This document shows positions 47,730-61,359 of a stretch of DNA of 64,000 nucleotides, one piece after another. The stretch is from Actinomadura nitritigenes (GTDB lineage: Bacteria; Actinomycetota; Actinomycetes; Streptosporangiales; Streptosporangiaceae). Numbering within the stretch: position 1 is the first letter of the stretch; every line of letters begins with the position of its first letter. A program made the translations under genes and the position numbers. The DNA lies in contig NZ_JAGEOK010000004.1 in the NCBI RefSeq assembly GCF_017573545.1, positions 310,001 through 374,000 on the forward strand. Reading direction: 5' to 3'. The notes under the pieces were generated by a model, which was not told where the DNA came from, did no database searches, and was given only the letters and a program-made list of their open reading frames with translations.

Positions 47730-48872
47730 TTGAAGTTCCGCATCGACAGAGACGCCCTGGCCGACGCCGTGGCCTGGACGGCGCGCACGCTGCCGGTCCG
47801 GCCCCCGGTGCCGGTGCTCGCGGGCATGCACATCGTCGCCGGAGGCGAAGGCAACGACGACCGCCTGAAGCTGTCGGCGTTCGACTACGAGGTCTCCGCG
47901 CAGGTCTCGACGGAGATCGACGTGGAGGAGGCGGGGACGGCGCTGGTGTCCGGCCGCCTGCTCGCCGAGATCTCGCGCAGCCTTCCTCCCCACCCTGTGG
48001 AGGTGACGACCGACGGCGCGAAGGTGATGCTGCGCTGCGGGAGCGCGAAGTTCACCCTCCTCACCATGCCTGTGGAGGACTACCCGTCGCTGCCGGAGAT
48101 GCCGCCGGCCGCGGGCGCGGTGGGCAGCGACGAGTTCGCCGCGGCCGTCGCGCAGGTCGCGATCGCCGCGGGCAAGGACGACACGATCCCCATGCTCACC
48201 GGTGTGCGTGTGGAGATCGAGGGCGAGACGGTGACGCTCGCGTCGACCGACCGGTACCGGCTGGCCGTCCGGGAGCTGCACTGGAAGCCGGAGCGGCCGG
48301 ACTTCTCCGCGGTCGCGCTCGTCCCGGCGAAGACGCTCGCCGACACCGCCAAGTCGCTGACCGCGGGCGCCGAGGTGTCGATGGCGCTCGCCGGGACCGG
48401 CGGCGCCGGCGAGGGCATGATCGGCTTCGAGGGCGGCGGGCGCCGCACCACCTCGCGGCTGCTGGACGGCGACTTCGTCAAGTACCGGTCGCTGCTGCCG
48501 AGTGAGTACGCGGGTCTGGCGGAGGTGAACACGGGGCAGTTCATCGAGGCGGTGAAGCGCGTGTCGCTGGTCGCCGAGCGCAACACCCCCGTGCGGCTGT
48601 CGTTCAGCCAGGGCGAGGTCGTCCTGGAGGCGGGGACGGGCGACGAGGCGCAGGCCGTGGAGGCCCTGGAGGCCACGCTGGAGGGCGAGGACATCGACAT
48701 CGCCTTCAACCCCGGGTTCCTGCTCGACGGGCTCTCGGCGATCGGCTCGGACGTCGCGCGGCTGTCCTTCACGACGCCGACCAAGCCGGCGGTGCTGACC
48801 GGCAAGCCGCCGCAGGACGGTGAGAACCCGAACTACCGTTATCTGATCATGCCGGTGCGGTTGTCTGGGTAA
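47730..48872 (+). CDS. dnaN: DNA polymerase III sliding clamp (beta subunit)
   Basis: Homodimeric ring that tethers polymerase to DNA. The 380-residue protein begins KFRIDRDALADAVAWTARTLP and ends YLIMPVRLSG, both family hallmarks. The start is TTG 47730 with AGGAGG (47715-47720) 9 nt upstream. A strong terminator follows, and gnd is 98 bp downstream. Confidence 0.97.
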   Translation: MKFRIDRDALADAVAWTARTLPVRPPVPVLAGMHIVAGGEGNDDRLKLSAFDYEVSAQVSTEIDVEEAGTALVSGRLLAEISRSLPPHPVEVTTDGAKVMLRCGSAKFTLLTMPVEDYPSLPEMPPAAGAVGSDEFAAAVAQVAIAAGKDDTIPMLTGVRVEIEGETVTLASTDRYRLAVRELHWKPERPDFSAVALVPAKTLADTAKSLTAGAEVSMALAGTGGAGEGMIGFEGGGRRTTSRLLDGDFVKYRSLLPSEYAGLAEVNTGQFIEAVKRVSLVAERNTPVRLSFSQGEVVLEAGTGDEAQAVEALEATLEGEDIDIAFNPGFLLDGLSAIGSDVARLSFTTPTKPAVLTGKPPQDGENPNYRYLIMPVRLSG

Positions 48873-48908
48873 AGACCGGTCCTAGGGCATACCTGGGGGA
48901 GACGACCG

Positions 48909-48935
48909 GTCCGCGGGGGAGTCGCCCCCGCGGAC
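48909..48935 (+). terminator. dnaN: Terminator after dnaN
   Basis: An 11-bp perfect stem (48909-48919 with 48925-48935) around a 5-nt loop. Confidence 0.7.
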
Positions 48936-48970
48936 GGGCACGGGCAGTAACGCACAGGGGAGAAGTGAGC

Positions 48971-49891
48971 ATGGAGCTGGGCATCATCGGCCTGGGCAAG
49001 ATGGGCGCCAACATGGCCGAGCGGCTGCGGCGCGGCGGTCACACGATCATCGGGTACGACCACAACGCCGATCTCAGCGACGTCGGCTCGGTCGAGGAGC
49101 TGGCCCGGCGCCTCACCCCGCCCCGTGCCGTGTGGGTGATGGTGCCCGCGGGCGGCCCCACCCAGGACACCGTCAACAAGCTGGGGGAGGTCCTCGACGA
49201 GGGCGACCTCGTCGTGGACGGCGGTAATTCACACTATGTGGACGACCAGAGGCACGGCGAGGAGCTGGCGGCGAAGGGCATCGCGTTCCTCGACTGCGGC
49301 GTCAGCGGCGGCGTGTGGGGCCTGCAGAACGGCTACGCGCTCATGGTCGGCGGCGACGACGAGAACGTGAAGCGGATGATGCCGATCTTCGAGACGCTGA
49401 AGCCGGAGGGCGAGTACGGCTTCGTGCACTCGGGGAAGATCGGCGCGGGCCACTACGTGAAGATGGTCCACAACGGCATCGAGTACGCGATGATGCAGGC
49501 GTTCGGCGAGGGCTACGAGCTGATCGAGGCGAGCCCGCTGGTCACGCGGGTGCCGGAGACGTTCCTCAGCTGGCAGGAGGGCACGGTCATCCGGTCCTGG
49601 CTGCTGGACCTGCTGAACCGCGCCCTCAAGGACGACCCGGAGCTGGACGACCTGCGCGGCTACGCCAACGACTCCGGCGAGGGGCGCTGGACGGTGCAGG
49701 CCGCGGTGGAGCACGCGGTGCCGCTGCCGGCGATCAGCGCGTCGCTGTTCGCGCGGTTCGCCTCCCGGCAGGACGACTCCCCCGCGATGCGGGTCGTCGC
49801 CGCGCTGCGCAACCAGTTCGGCGGGCACGCGATCGAGTCCGCCAAGGGCGCCGACTCCCCCGGCGCCGACGTGGAGCCCCCGAAGCTCTGA
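48971..49891 (+). CDS. gnd: 6-phosphogluconate dehydrogenase (decarboxylating), short form
   Basis: 306-residue enzyme of the pentose phosphate pathway, the short form that sits between dnaN and recF in many actinomycetes. It has the Rossmann motif GIIGLGKMGANMA, NSHYVDD, the CGVSGGVWG loop and the catalytic Lys segment YVKMVHNGIEY. ATG 48971 is preferred over GTG 48965 by spacing to GGGGAG. Confidence 0.95.
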   Translation: MELGIIGLGKMGANMAERLRRGGHTIIGYDHNADLSDVGSVEELARRLTPPRAVWVMVPAGGPTQDTVNKLGEVLDEGDLVVDGGNSHYVDDQRHGEELAAKGIAFLDCGVSGGVWGLQNGYALMVGGDDENVKRMMPIFETLKPEGEYGFVHSGKIGAGHYVKMVHNGIEYAMMQAFGEGYELIEASPLVTRVPETFLSWQEGTVIRSWLLDLLNRALKDDPELDDLRGYANDSGEGRWTVQAAVEHAVPLPAISASLFARFASRQDDSPAMRVVAALRNQFGGHAIESAKGADSPGADVEPPKL

Positions 49892-49903
49892 CCCGCCGCG
49901 GAG

Positions 49904-49912
49904 TTATCCACA
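49904..49912. other. Consensus DnaA box between gnd and recF
   Basis: TTATCCACA, exact. Another exact consensus box, TTGTCCACA, lies inside recF at 50678-50686. Confidence 0.6.
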
Positions 49913-49949
49913 GAACGCGCCGGGTGTGTGGGCGGCGCGCGAAAGGCTC

Positions 49950-49963
49950 TACCCTCGTGTCCC
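49950..49963 (+). promoter_or_regulatory. recF: -10 element for leaderless recF mRNA
   Basis: TACCCT (49950-49955) ends 8 nt before GTG 49964, and no Shine-Dalgarno sequence is present. Confidence 0.5.
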
Positions 49964-51088
49964 GTGCACGTCGCCCACCTCTCGCTCCAGGACTTCCGGT
50001 CGTACGCCACCGCGGAGGTGGCGCTCGCGCCGGGCGTGACCGCGTTCGTGGGGCCGAACGGGCAGGGCAAGACGAACCTGGTCGAGGCGATCGGGTACGT
50101 CGCGTCGCACGGCAGCCACCGCGCCGCGACGGACGCGCCGCTCGTCCGGCAGGGCGCGCCGCGCGCGATCGTCCGCGCGGGGGTGGTGAAGGACGACCGC
50201 AAGGCGCTGATCGAGCTCGAGATCAACCCGGGGAAGGCGAACCGGGCGCGGCTGAACCGGTCTCCCGTCCCCAGGCCGCGGGGGATCCTGGGGATGCTGC
50301 GGACGGTGCTGTTCGCCCCCGAGGACCTCGCACTGGTGAAGGGCGACCCGGGGGAGCGCCGCCGGTTCATGGACGAGCTGCTGACGGCGCGGGCTCCCCG
50401 GTTCGCGGCGGTCCGGTCCGACTACGAGCGGGTCCTCAAGCAGCGCAACGCGCTGTTGAGGTCGGCGGCGGCGCACCGCCGGTCCCCCGGCCCGGAGGTG
50501 CTCGCGACGCTGGACGTGTGGGACGCGCATCTCGCGCGGACCGGCGCGGAGCTGCTGGCCGGGCGGCTGGAGCTGGTGGAGGCGCTGCGCCCGCTCGTCT
50601 CGCGCGCGTACGCGGCGCTCGCCCCGGCCAGCGGCCTGGCGGATCTGCACTACCGGAGCTCGCTGGGCGCCGAGGAGTTGTCCACAGACCGTGGACGGCT
50701 GGCCGAGCAGCTGCTCGCCGGTGTGGCGGAGGCCCGCAAGCAGGAGCTGGAGCGCGGGGTGAGCCTGGTCGGGCCGCACCGCGACGAACTCGTCCTGCGG
50801 CTGGGGGAGCTGCCCGCGCGCGGGTACGCCAGCCACGGCGAGTCGTGGTCGTTCGCGCTGGGGCTGCGGCTCGCGGCGTTCGACCTGCTCCGCGCGGACG
50901 GCGACGACCCGGTGCTGATCCTCGACGACGTGTTCGCCGAGCTGGACACGGGGCGCCGCAGCCGGCTGGCGGAGATGGTGGCCCCCGCGGAGCAGGTGCT
51001 GATCACCGCGGCGGTGCCGGCCGACGTCCCGGAGGAACTGACGGGCGGGTCCTATACCGTCTCCGACGGCCGGGTCGTCCGGGACTGA
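49964..51088 (+). CDS. recF: DNA replication and repair protein RecF
   Basis: SMC-like ATPase that helps load RecA at gapped DNA. The 374-residue protein shows Walker [11 protein letters not shown] near residue 30, the LQDFRSY opening, [17 protein letters not shown] and a C-terminal Walker [13 protein letters not shown]. The GTG start fits homologous N-termini. It is followed 17 bp later by the DUF721 gene. Confidence 0.96.
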   Translation: MHVAHLSLQDFRSYATAEVALAPGVTAFVGPNGQGKTNLVEAIGYVASHGSHRAATDAPLVRQGAPRAIVRAGVVKDDRKALIELEINPGKANRARLNRSPVPRPRGILGMLRTVLFAPEDLALVKGDPGERRRFMDELLTARAPRFAAVRSDYERVLKQRNALLRSAAAHRRSPGPEVLATLDVWDAHLARTGAELLAGRLELVEALRPLVSRAYAALAPASGLADLHYRSSLGAEELSTDRGRLAEQLLAGVAEARKQELERGVSLVGPHRDELVLRLGELPARGYASHGESWSFALGLRLAAFDLLRADGDDPVLILDDVFAELDTGRRSRLAEMVAPAEQVLITAAVPADVPEELTGGSYTVSDGRVVRD

Positions 51089-51104
51089 CCGGAAGGGGGC
51101 GCAG

Positions 51105-51770
51105 GTGAGCAGTGATCCCCAGAAGCCGGGGGACGGGGGAGACCGTCCCGGCTCGGGCGCCGATGATCCACAGGATGTGCACAACTCCCCCGGTCCGGTG
51201 AATTCTCCGGAACCCGGGGGTGTGGACGGGGCCGGTGATCCCCAGGCTGTGGACGGCGGGGCGTCCGCCGCGGCCGGGGTCTCCGGGGAGCCGGCGGCCC
51301 CGGCGAAGTCGGGGATCGAGCTGGCGCGGGAGGCGCTGGCGCAGGCGAAGGCGGACGCGCTGAAGCGCGGCACGCTGCCCGGCCAGGGCGGCCGGCGCAA
51401 GGGCGCGGCGAAGCCCGTCCGCACGCGGGACCCGGGCCGCGGCGGCGACCCGAAGGCGTTCGGCGCGGCGATCCGGGAGCTGCTGGCCACGCGCGGGTGG
51501 GAGCAGCGCGCGGCGGTCGGCGGCGTGTTCGGCAACTGGGCCGGCATCGTCGGTCCCGAGCTGGCCGAGCACACCCGCCCGGAGCGGTTCGAGGACGGGG
51601 AGCTCACCGTCGCCGCCGACTCCACGACGTGGGCGACGCAGCTGCGGCTGCTGTCGTCGACGCTGGTGCGGCGGCTGAACGAGGAGCTGGGGCACGGGAC
51701 GGTCCGCCGGGTGAAGGTGGTCGGCCCGGCGTCGGGCCCCCGCCGCACCGGTGCGTGGCGCGTACGCTGA
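51105..51770 (+). CDS. DUF721 domain protein (Rv0004-like)
   Basis: 221-residue protein between recF and gyrB, as Rv0004 in mycobacteria. The N-terminal 110 residues are Gly/Pro/Asp-rich and disordered; the C-terminal half carries the DUF721 core (VGGVFGNWAGIVGPELAEHTRPERFEDGELTV, then ADSTTWATQLRLL). DUF721 proteins are often proposed to interact with nucleic acids or DnaA; this is not proven. GGAAGGGGG precedes GTG 51105. Confidence 0.9.
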   Translation: MSSDPQKPGDGGDRPGSGADDPQDVHNSPGPVNSPEPGGVDGAGDPQAVDGGASAAAGVSGEPAAPAKSGIELAREALAQAKADALKRGTLPGQGGRRKGAAKPVRTRDPGRGGDPKAFGAAIRELLATRGWEQRAAVGGVFGNWAGIVGPELAEHTRPERFEDGELTVAADSTTWATQLRLLSSTLVRRLNEELGHGTVRRVKVVGPASGPRRTGAWRVR

Positions 51771-54150
<2,380 letters not shown>

Positions 54151-54241
54151 CAGGTGCGGCGGCCCCGGCCCGCCCTGACCGGCGGCGGGGCTCCCATCGG
54201 GCGTCGTACTTCGTTCCCACTTAGCAGAAGAGGTCTTGAGA

Positions 54242-56749
<2,508 letters not shown>

Positions 56750-56791
56750 CGCGTCCGTCCGCCTCACCGAGCCGCTAGGCCAGGAGGACAC

Positions 56792-57724
56792 GTGAGCACG
56801 GAGCCCGGCAAGAGCAAGGGCGGGCCCGGCGGGGGCCGCAGCGGCAAGGGGGCGGCCGGCAAGCCCGCCGGCCGCCCGGCCGCCTCCGGGAAGTCCGGGG
56901 ACGGGACCGTCGCCGCGGCGTCCGCGAAGCCCGCCCGGGACGAGGCCGCCGCCGAGGTCGACTCCGACGCCGCCGCGCCGGACAAGGGCTCGAAGTCCTC
57001 GTCGGGCTCCTCCGGTTCGGACGAGACCCGGGTGGACCTCGCCCACCTGAAGGCCGAACCGGAGACGTCCGGGACGCCGGAGATCGCGCCGGTCAGGGAC
57101 ACCGCCGAGCCGTCCAGGCCCGCCAGGCCCGCCAAGCCCAGCTGGACCAAGCCCGCCGAACCGTCCGGCTCCGTCTCCACGGGCCGGACGGAGAAGCCGC
57201 CGGTGCCCCCTCCCGCGCCGCCCGCCGCCGCGTCGGGCGGCGGCTCGGGCGGCCGTGCCGGGTCCGGCTTCGCCGGGACCGTCCTGAAGGACCGGCCGTC
57301 CGCCGCGGTCGCCCCGATGAACTCCAAGTCGCCCGCGCAGGCGAAGCCGGCGCGCAAGGCCCAACTCCAGCTCGCCCGGCTCGAGCCGTGGTCGGTGATG
57401 AAGTTCAGCTTCGTGATGTCGCTGGTCTGCTTCGTCGTCCTGGTGGTCGCCGTCGTCGTGCTGTACGTGATCCTGTCCGGCCTCGGCGTCTTCGACGCGA
57501 TCAGCGACACCGTGAACAGCCTCACCAAGCAGCAGGGCGACACCACCGGCGGCGTCGACGCCGGCAACTGGTTCTCCTTCGCCCGCGTGTTCGGCTACAC
57601 GGTCCTCGTGGGCGCCCTGAACGTCCTGCTCATCACCGCCCTCTCGACGGTCGGCTCCGTGATCTACAACCTCGCCGCCGACCTCGTGGGCGGCGTCGAG
57701 GTCACCCTCAAGGAGGCCGAGTAG
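56792..57724 (+). CDS. DUF3566 transmembrane protein (Rv0007-like)
   Basis: 310-residue protein always found after gyrA in actinobacteria. A disordered Ala/Gly/Ser/Pro/Lys-rich tail of about 185 residues is followed by the DUF3566 domain: RLEPWSVMKFSFVMSL, a first transmembrane helix, a polar loop, then a second helix and a Glu-rich end (GGVEVTLKEAE). Function is unknown; the position next to the gyrases is conserved. AGGAGG precedes GTG 56792. Confidence 0.9.
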   Translation: MSTEPGKSKGGPGGGRSGKGAAGKPAGRPAASGKSGDGTVAAASAKPARDEAAAEVDSDAAAPDKGSKSSSGSSGSDETRVDLAHLKAEPETSGTPEIAPVRDTAEPSRPARPAKPSWTKPAEPSGSVSTGRTEKPPVPPPAPPAAASGGGSGGRAGSGFAGTVLKDRPSAAVAPMNSKSPAQAKPARKAQLQLARLEPWSVMKFSFVMSLVCFVVLVVAVVVLYVILSGLGVFDAISDTVNSLTKQQGDTTGGVDAGNWFSFARVFGYTVLVGALNVLLITALSTVGSVIYNLAADLVGGVEVTLKEAE

Positions 57725-57777
57725 CGCGATCCCGCCGCCGCCCGGCAATCGATTTCCGGTTGCCCTTCCACATGGGG

Positions 57778-57783
57778 TAATCT
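57778..57783 (+). promoter_or_regulatory. tRNA-Ile promoter -10
   Basis: TAATCT, 30 bp before the tRNA, in the gap after DUF3566. The -35 is not clear. Confidence 0.45.
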
Positions 57784-57813
57784 CTGGTTGCGCCGCAAGG
57801 GCGGCGGCAGTGC

Positions 57814-57890
57814 GGGCCTATAGCTCAGTCGGTTAGAGCGCATCCCTGATAAGGATGAGGCCGGTGGTTCAAGTCCACCTAGGCCCACCA
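57814..57890 (+). tRNA. tRNA-Ile (GAT)
   Basis: 77-nt cloverleaf: acceptor GGGCCTA pairs TAGGCCC, the anticodon stem CATCC/GGATG flanks CTGATAA with anticodon GAT, and GGTTCAAGTCC forms the T-loop. The 3' CCA (57888-57890) is encoded. The gene sits at its conserved place after gyrA. Confidence 0.98.
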
Positions 57891-57900
57891 GCTCAGAGCC
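57851..57900 (+). repeat. Attachment-type direct repeat, left copy (tRNA 3' half)
   Basis: The last 40 nt of tRNA-Ile plus 10 nt downstream are repeated 1.9 kb away at 59745-59794, with 41 identical bases then one mismatch in 50. This matches the attL/attR layout of elements that integrate into tRNA 3' ends. Confidence 0.85.
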
Positions 57901-57927
57901 CCCACCGGGTCACCGGTGGGGGCTTTT
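57898..57927 (+). terminator. Intrinsic terminator after tRNA-Ile
   Basis: An 11-bp stem (57898-57908 with 57913-57923), tetraloop and TTTT tail. Confidence 0.85.
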
Positions 57928-58322
57928 GACAGTGGTCCTCGACGTCGCCGTCAGCGTAGCCCTCCATGGTCATGGAGACCTTCACGTGAGGATGGCAATC
58001 CAGAGACGGATTCCGGCGGGCTTCGGAGACGCGCTCCCGCACGGCGCGTTCGCGACAGGCCCGCCGACAGGAGCCAACGAGTCGTTCGCGCGGCACACCC
58101 AAGCCAAGACGGCGCGCTGGCAGAACCGCTTCATCGAGGCAGCCGACCTCGCCCGCCAAGGACCCGAGGCCAGCCCGCCGCCGAGCCCTGTTCGCCCTCT
58201 CGGTAGCGACGCGGACCGTGACCCCGACAGCGCCCGACCAGTCCTCTCGCCGCTCAGTTCAGGCAGTCGATCCGCGATGTCAATGCCACCGCCCTGATCG
58301 ACGATGCCGACATGGAGAGTTC
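57928..58322. other. Gene-poor stretch within the tRNA-Ile island
   Basis: Nothing here supports a gene. Codon use differs from the flanking genes, and fragments on both strands look like degraded coding DNA. A minus-strand frame (57893-58159) ending at the tRNA is only weakly like a recombinase C-terminus. Confidence 0.4.
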
Positions 58323-58955
58323 ATGAGTCCGCTGCCCGCGCAGATGGTCGACCGCTGGCAGAACCGCCAAGAACCAGGACCGGGGCAGGGAACCGTCTAC
58401 TGGCACATGCTGGTGGGCGACCAACCCGAGGCGCGGGACATCGCGGACGCAGCACAACAGCGACTCGCCGACTTCACCGGCCTGCACATGACGCCCGCCG
58501 AGTGGCTGCACATCACCACCCTCGTGGTCGGCTCGACCGCCGAGATCACCGATGACCAGCAACAGGACATGCTCAGGACGGCGTCAAGCCTTCTCGCCGA
58601 GATCCCTCCCGTTTCCGTGACGCTCGGCCGCATCCTGTACCACCCTGAGGCCATCATCCTGGCCATTCGTCCCACCGAAGCCCTTGGACGGGTACGGACC
58701 GCCATCCAGGCAGCCACGCTGAAGGTGACCGGGCGCGAAGGCCATACCGAAGGCCCCGCACAATGGCTGCCGCACATGACGATCGCCTACAGCGAGACCG
58801 AACAGCCGGCCCAGCCGCTCATCAACGCACTCGGCCGCGAGCTTCCTAACCGCGAGATCACGCTCAACGCCGTGAACCTGGTCGTCCAACGAGGCCCGGA
58901 ACGGCTCTGGGACTGGCATCCGATAGGGCGCGCCACCCTGCGCGGTGACCCCTAG
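58323..58955 (+). CDS. 2H phosphoesterase / 2'-5' RNA ligase-like protein
   Basis: 210-residue cytoplasmic protein with the two HxT/S motifs that define 2H phosphoesterases: His63-Ile-Thr65 and His151-Met-Thr153. Members act on 2',3'-cyclic or 2'-5' linked phosphates of RNA; the substrate here is unknown. GGAG lies 6 nt before ATG 58323. It lies inside the tRNA-Ile island, so it was probably acquired with it. Confidence 0.85.
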   Translation: MSPLPAQMVDRWQNRQEPGPGQGTVYWHMLVGDQPEARDIADAAQQRLADFTGLHMTPAEWLHITTLVVGSTAEITDDQQQDMLRTASSLLAEIPPVSVTLGRILYHPEAIILAIRPTEALGRVRTAIQAATLKVTGREGHTEGPAQWLPHMTIAYSETEQPAQPLINALGRELPNREITLNAVNLVVQRGPERLWDWHPIGRATLRGDP

Positions 58956-59151
58956 AACACTGCCGAATTCCACCGTTTGAGATCGAGCGGCGGCGGCGCT
59001 CAGGCCGCTGCGCGGCCACGCGCCATGCCGCCCGAAGGCGCGGTCCCCCGGCCGCACATCGCTGCGTGGCCGCGCTTGCCGCCGTTCGCGTGAACAGGCA
59101 CTTGATGCGCGGGGCTGCGGGTGCGGTGTCGGGCACATGGGACCGTCAGGA

Positions 59152-59574
59152 TCAGTCCCCATCGAAGCCACGGAAAGTACCGGACTCGTCCGCGGCGTCG
59201 GCGAAATCGGCGAAGTCCATGTTCGCGATGCTCAGATTGGCGGAGACATCGCCGTACCAGCGGGGCGGTAGGCGGAAGGTACGACCGGGTTCCTCGTATA
59301 GATCGACGGCGAGCAGCGAGCGTTCATCCCCGGTCATGGTGGTCGCGTCGGCAAGGAACAGGTAGGTCAGCTTCTCCTCGTCGGCGGCAGCGGCGTCCGC
59401 GGCGACTAGCGTTTGGACACTCACCCCGGCGTACGCCGGATCGCTGACGTAGGTCGCGCCGCCGCTATGGGAGGCTTCGAGCGCTGCTTTCAGAGCCTCC
59501 CAGGCCATGTCATCGGTGAAATCGGTGCGCATGACCAAGGAGGCCAGGTCGGCGGGCTCGGGCAGGGGAGTCAT
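59152..59574 (-). CDS. DUF6924 domain protein
   Basis: 140-residue protein. Its core (LVMRTDFTDDMAWEAL, then YLFLADATTM and DLYEEPGRTFRLPP) matches DUF6924, a family common in actinomycetes with unknown role. It is inside the tRNA-Ile island, with a weak Shine-Dalgarno sequence (AGGA about 11 nt before ATG 59574). Confidence 0.8.
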   Translation of the reverse strand: MTPLPEPADLASLVMRTDFTDDMAWEALKAALEASHSGGATYVSDPAYAGVSVQTLVAADAAAADEEKLTYLFLADATTMTGDERSLLAVDLYEEPGRTFRLPPRWYGDVSANLSIANMDFADFADAADESGTFRGFDGD

Positions 59575-59744
59575 GCTCAGGATCTTCCTATACGTACTCA
59601 ACTTCTCAACACGGCGTGCAAGCGTCGGACGGCGGTGACAGCAGCCATGACAGCACCAGGAGCGAACACCAGCGGACGTCGTCACCCCTCACCGCAAGGA
59701 CAGCACGGCGAACCGAGCTAGCGACCTTGGTCGTGATCGAACTG

Positions 59745-59794
59745 AAGGATGAGGCCGGTGGTTCAAGTCCACCTAGGCCCACCAGTTCAGAGCC
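59745..59794 (+). repeat. Attachment-type direct repeat, right copy
   Basis: Repeats the tRNA-Ile 3' half (see left copy) but lacks the 5' half, so it cannot be a functional tRNA. It marks the right end of the island. Confidence 0.85.
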
Positions 59795-60360
59795 GCCCAC
59801 CAGGCAGCCCAGCCGCTTAAGAAGCGTTGTGGTCACGTGCCGCAGGTCGCGAAGCCGGATGCGGCGCAGCTCCGCTTCGCGCAGAGCACTCCCGCGCGCA
59901 TTGGTCTGTCACGGGGTTGCGCGCTGTTCGCGCGGGATCACCTTCCGGACCGGTCTGCTCCTCTGTTGCGGTCCGCGCTCGTTATGCGCTCCGGCCGACG
60001 TCAAGGCCTCCGAAGCGCCAGGGCACATCGGAGAGGCACATGGGGGACGCGATCATGTACGAGGCGTTGAAAGTCGGCCGACGGGACAAGGGCCGAGTCA
60101 GGGGTGCTGTGCGCGGGTCAGGGCCAACTCAGCAGGTCGGCGATGAAGTCAACGAGAGCCTCAACGATCCTGCCGGGCCACCGCTTCTTCCGTCTGCGTT
60201 TGCGTGTCACGAAGGGCTCACTTCGACTGGTGAAGGCTAATGAACGGGCTCATCCAGGCACCAAGGAACCGTCCAGTCGCCGGGCGTCACGGCAATCGAG
60301 GTTAGCCGTGCGGAACAATCGCGGAACCCCCGACGGCCCCGCCCAATGGAGGCCGCCAGT
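59795..60360. other. Gene-poor stretch right of the island
   Basis: 566 bp with no supported gene. One small cationic ORF (60118-60210, minus strand) is considered too weak. The 42-bp stretch after the repeat resembles the tRNA flank only slightly. Confidence 0.4.
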
Positions 60361-60588
60361 TCAGCCCAGGTCGGAGGAGCCGACCTTCTCGAACATCGCG
60401 GCGTAGACGATCAGGACCAAGGAGGCGCTGCCCACAAGGCAGTGCGTGACCAGCCACCAGCGGCTCACCCACTTGGTGGCCACGGCGGCGATCAGTGGCA
60501 CGACCATGACCCCCCAGGCCAGCAGGGTCAGAAGCCCGGCCAGCAGGCCGCCTGGAGTGGGGCTGCTGCCGTCGACATAGTTGGACAT
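60361..60588 (-). CDS. Small membrane protein, possibly 5'-truncated
   Basis: 75-residue ORF with two to three hydrophobic segments (LLAGLLTLLAWGVMVVPLIAA, then LVTHCLVGSASLVLIVYAAM). The frame stays open upstream without a start codon and encodes another helix-like stretch (ARVAAWLLLIWAGFE), so the intact protein may have been longer. Family not recognised. Confidence 0.5.
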   Translation of the reverse strand: MSNYVDGSSPTPGGLLAGLLTLLAWGVMVVPLIAAVATKWVSRWWLVTHCLVGSASLVLIVYAAMFEKVGSSDLG

Positions 60589-60765
60589 CTCGAAGCCGGC
60601 CCAGATGAGGAGAAGCCAGGCGGCGACCCTGGCCAGGTCGGCCGCTCACCGTTGACGGTCCGCGCGCGGCCGTGCGTCCGTGGTCTCCGGCACCGCTCCC
60701 GGGCGAGAGGCGCATGATTTCTCTTGTCGCTGGTGATATCGGGCTTGTTCTGCTCACTTCTCTGT

Positions 60766-61359
60766 GTGACGGGATTGGACGAGCGTGGCGTGAGCAGTCG
60801 AGGGCCTCGCGCCGAGTGCGCGGACCGGGGCTCGACCGGATGGTTCGATGACCTGTTCGGCCGGTACTTCGCCCGCGTGTACGCCTACGCGGTGACGCGG
60901 GTCGGCAGCACGCTCGCCGAGGAGGTGGCCAGCGAGACGTTCGCCATCGCGTGGCGGCGCCGCGACGTGGTGCCGGACGTCCCGCTCGCCTGGCTGATCG
61001 GCATCGCACGCAACGTGATCCGGGAGCAGTGCCGGCAGGCGCTGCGCCAGGACCTCATCGCCGCGGAACTGCATGCCTGGGCGGCGGCCTCGCCGCCGGT
61101 CACCGGGGACGTCGCCGAGCTCATCGTCGACCGGAACGTCCTGCTGCGGGCGCTCGCCGCGCTGCCGGAGGGGGACCGAGAGGTCCTGATGCTGCTCGGC
61201 TGGCACGGGCTGTCACCGCGCGAGGCCGCCGACGTCCTGGGCTGCTCCCGGCCCGCGCTGGCCATGCGCATCCACCGGGCCCGCCGGCACCTCGACCGCC
61301 ACATCAACGACGCGGCCCGCGACCCGGATCCGGGAAGTGAAGGGGACACCGATGAGTAG
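60766..61359 (+). CDS. ECF RNA polymerase sigma factor
   Basis: About 197 residues of a group IV sigma factor: region 2 (DDLFGRYFARVYAYAVTR, then EEVASETFAIAWRR) and region 4 helix-turn-helix (LSPREAADVLGCSRPALAMRI). The start is uncertain; GTG 60790 is another option and neither has a clear Shine-Dalgarno sequence. The last 8 nt overlap the next gene, so the two form one unit. Confidence 0.85.
   Translation: MTGLDERGVSSRGPRAECADRGSTGWFDDLFGRYFARVYAYAVTRVGSTLAEEVASETFAIAWRRRDVVPDVPLAWLIGIARNVIREQCRQALRQDLIAAELHAWAAASPPVTGDVAELIVDRNVLLRALAALPEGDREVLMLLGWHGLSPREAADVLGCSRPALAMRIHRARRHLDRHINDAARDPDPGSEGDTDE

Noticed and set aside
57893..58159. Minus-strand frame ending at the tRNA, with a segment faintly like a tyrosine recombinase C-terminus (VSMTMEGYADGDVED)
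   Set aside because: No catalytic residues or other motifs; the likeness is too weak to call an integrase remnant.
60118..60210. 30-residue cationic minus-strand ORF (VTRKRRRKKRWPGRI...)
   Set aside because: No Shine-Dalgarno sequence and no family; interesting composition only.
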